15,028 nt of DNA, from NCBI GenBank assembly GCA_947380285.1, contig CANCQD010000054.1, positions 1 to 15,028 of the forward strand. The letters run 5' to 3'. Below, in pieces: positions 14,970 through 15,028 of the stretch; positions within the stretch are counted from its first letter, which is position 1; every line of letters starts with the position of its first letter. The DNA comes from Burkholderiaceae bacterium. GTDB taxonomy: Bacteria > Pseudomonadota > Gammaproteobacteria > Burkholderiales > Burkholderiaceae. The notes beneath the pieces are model-generated. The model searched no databases, was not told the origin of the DNA, and saw nothing but the letters and a program-made list of their open reading frames with translations. The position numbers were made by a program, and so were the translations under genes.

Positions 14970-14978
14970 ATTCTAGCA
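14970..14978 (-). promoter_or_regulatory. Extended -10 promoter of rpsU
   Basis: TGCTAGAAT on the minus strand is a TGn-extended -10, about 54 bp ahead of the rpsU start, with no clear -35. Transcription would start near 14963, in the 77-bp gap shared with tsaD. Confidence 0.45.
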
Positions 14979-14993
14979 CGACCAAACCAAAAA

Positions 14994-15028
14994 ATGATTG
15001 TTTTAGGAATAGAAACTTCTTGTGACGA
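14994..15028 (+). CDS. tsaD: tRNA threonylcarbamoyladenosine transferase TsaD (partial, first 11 codons)
   Basis: The last 35 bases read MIVLGIETSCD, the highly conserved N-terminus of TsaD/Gcp, which with TsaB and TsaE makes the t6A modification of ANN-decoding tRNAs. Location divergent from rpsU is the standard order in many proteobacteria. The gene continues beyond the window. Confidence 0.9.
   Translation, partial: MIVLGIETSCD

Noticed and set aside
1..15028. CRISPR array, insertion sequence or prophage genes
   Set aside because: No regularly spaced repeats, transposase motifs or phage structural genes were seen on either strand.

Overview
The window comes from a betaproteobacterium of the Burkholderiaceae, most likely Polynucleobacter or a close relative. 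This rests on recognition, not a search. The right side holds the macromolecular-synthesis cluster in the order rpsU - yqeY - dnaG - rpoD, with tsaD (gcp) divergent from rpsU. RpoD has a long Lys/Ala/Pro-rich N-terminal extension, base composition is moderate, and the metabolic genes include an orphan Bug-type (TctC) binding protein, a family greatly expanded in Burkholderiales.

Layout, left to right. (1) 1-232: the 5' end of a minus-strand gene for an AbiEi/DUF6088-like winged-helix protein, with a good promoter. (2) 312-392: a hairpin terminator and a 45-bp exact copy of the 3' half of the tRNA gene found at 9304-9380. (3) 393-9303: metabolic genes. Six lie on the minus strand from 6719 down to 521: cystathionine beta-lyase-like PLP enzyme, VOC protein, Bug receptor, zinc-less MDR oxidoreductase, hotdog thioesterase, acyl-CoA ligase. 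A divergent Lrp/AsnC regulator stands at their head, and a gamma-glutamyltransferase gene converges on the regulator. (4) 9304-9380: a CAU-anticodon tRNA, probably tRNA-Ile2, only 13 bp after rpoD. (5) 9394-14916: rpoD, dnaG, yqeY, rpsU. (6) 14994 to the end: start of tsaD.

The main structural observation is that 348-392 and 9304-9348 are exact direct repeats running from the tRNA anticodon loop to the CCA end. This is the arrangement left by tyrosine-recombinase integration into a tRNA 3' end, so the roughly 9-kb metabolic block reads as a genomic island. No integrase is visible inside it. The sequence GGTGTGT occurs at the same distance (57 bp) inside each putative end and in mirror orientation. 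A terminator hairpin follows the tRNA 3' end at both sites, as expected if the island supplied a new 3' half and terminator and displaced the old ones.

How the genes may work together: the Lrp regulator probably controls the divergent lyase operon through AT-rich TTAATAT boxes. The cargo combines a gamma-glutamyl hydrolase/transferase, a C-S lyase-type PLP enzyme, a solute-binding protein, a CoA ligase, a thioesterase and an enoyl-reductase-like MDR. This would fit uptake and breakdown of an organic acid or sulfur-containing amino acid/peptide conjugate, but the substrate cannot be read from sequence. In the housekeeping cluster, rpsU is followed by two hairpins with perfectly complementary loops, a candidate kissing-loop element at the known control point between rpsU and the downstream genes.
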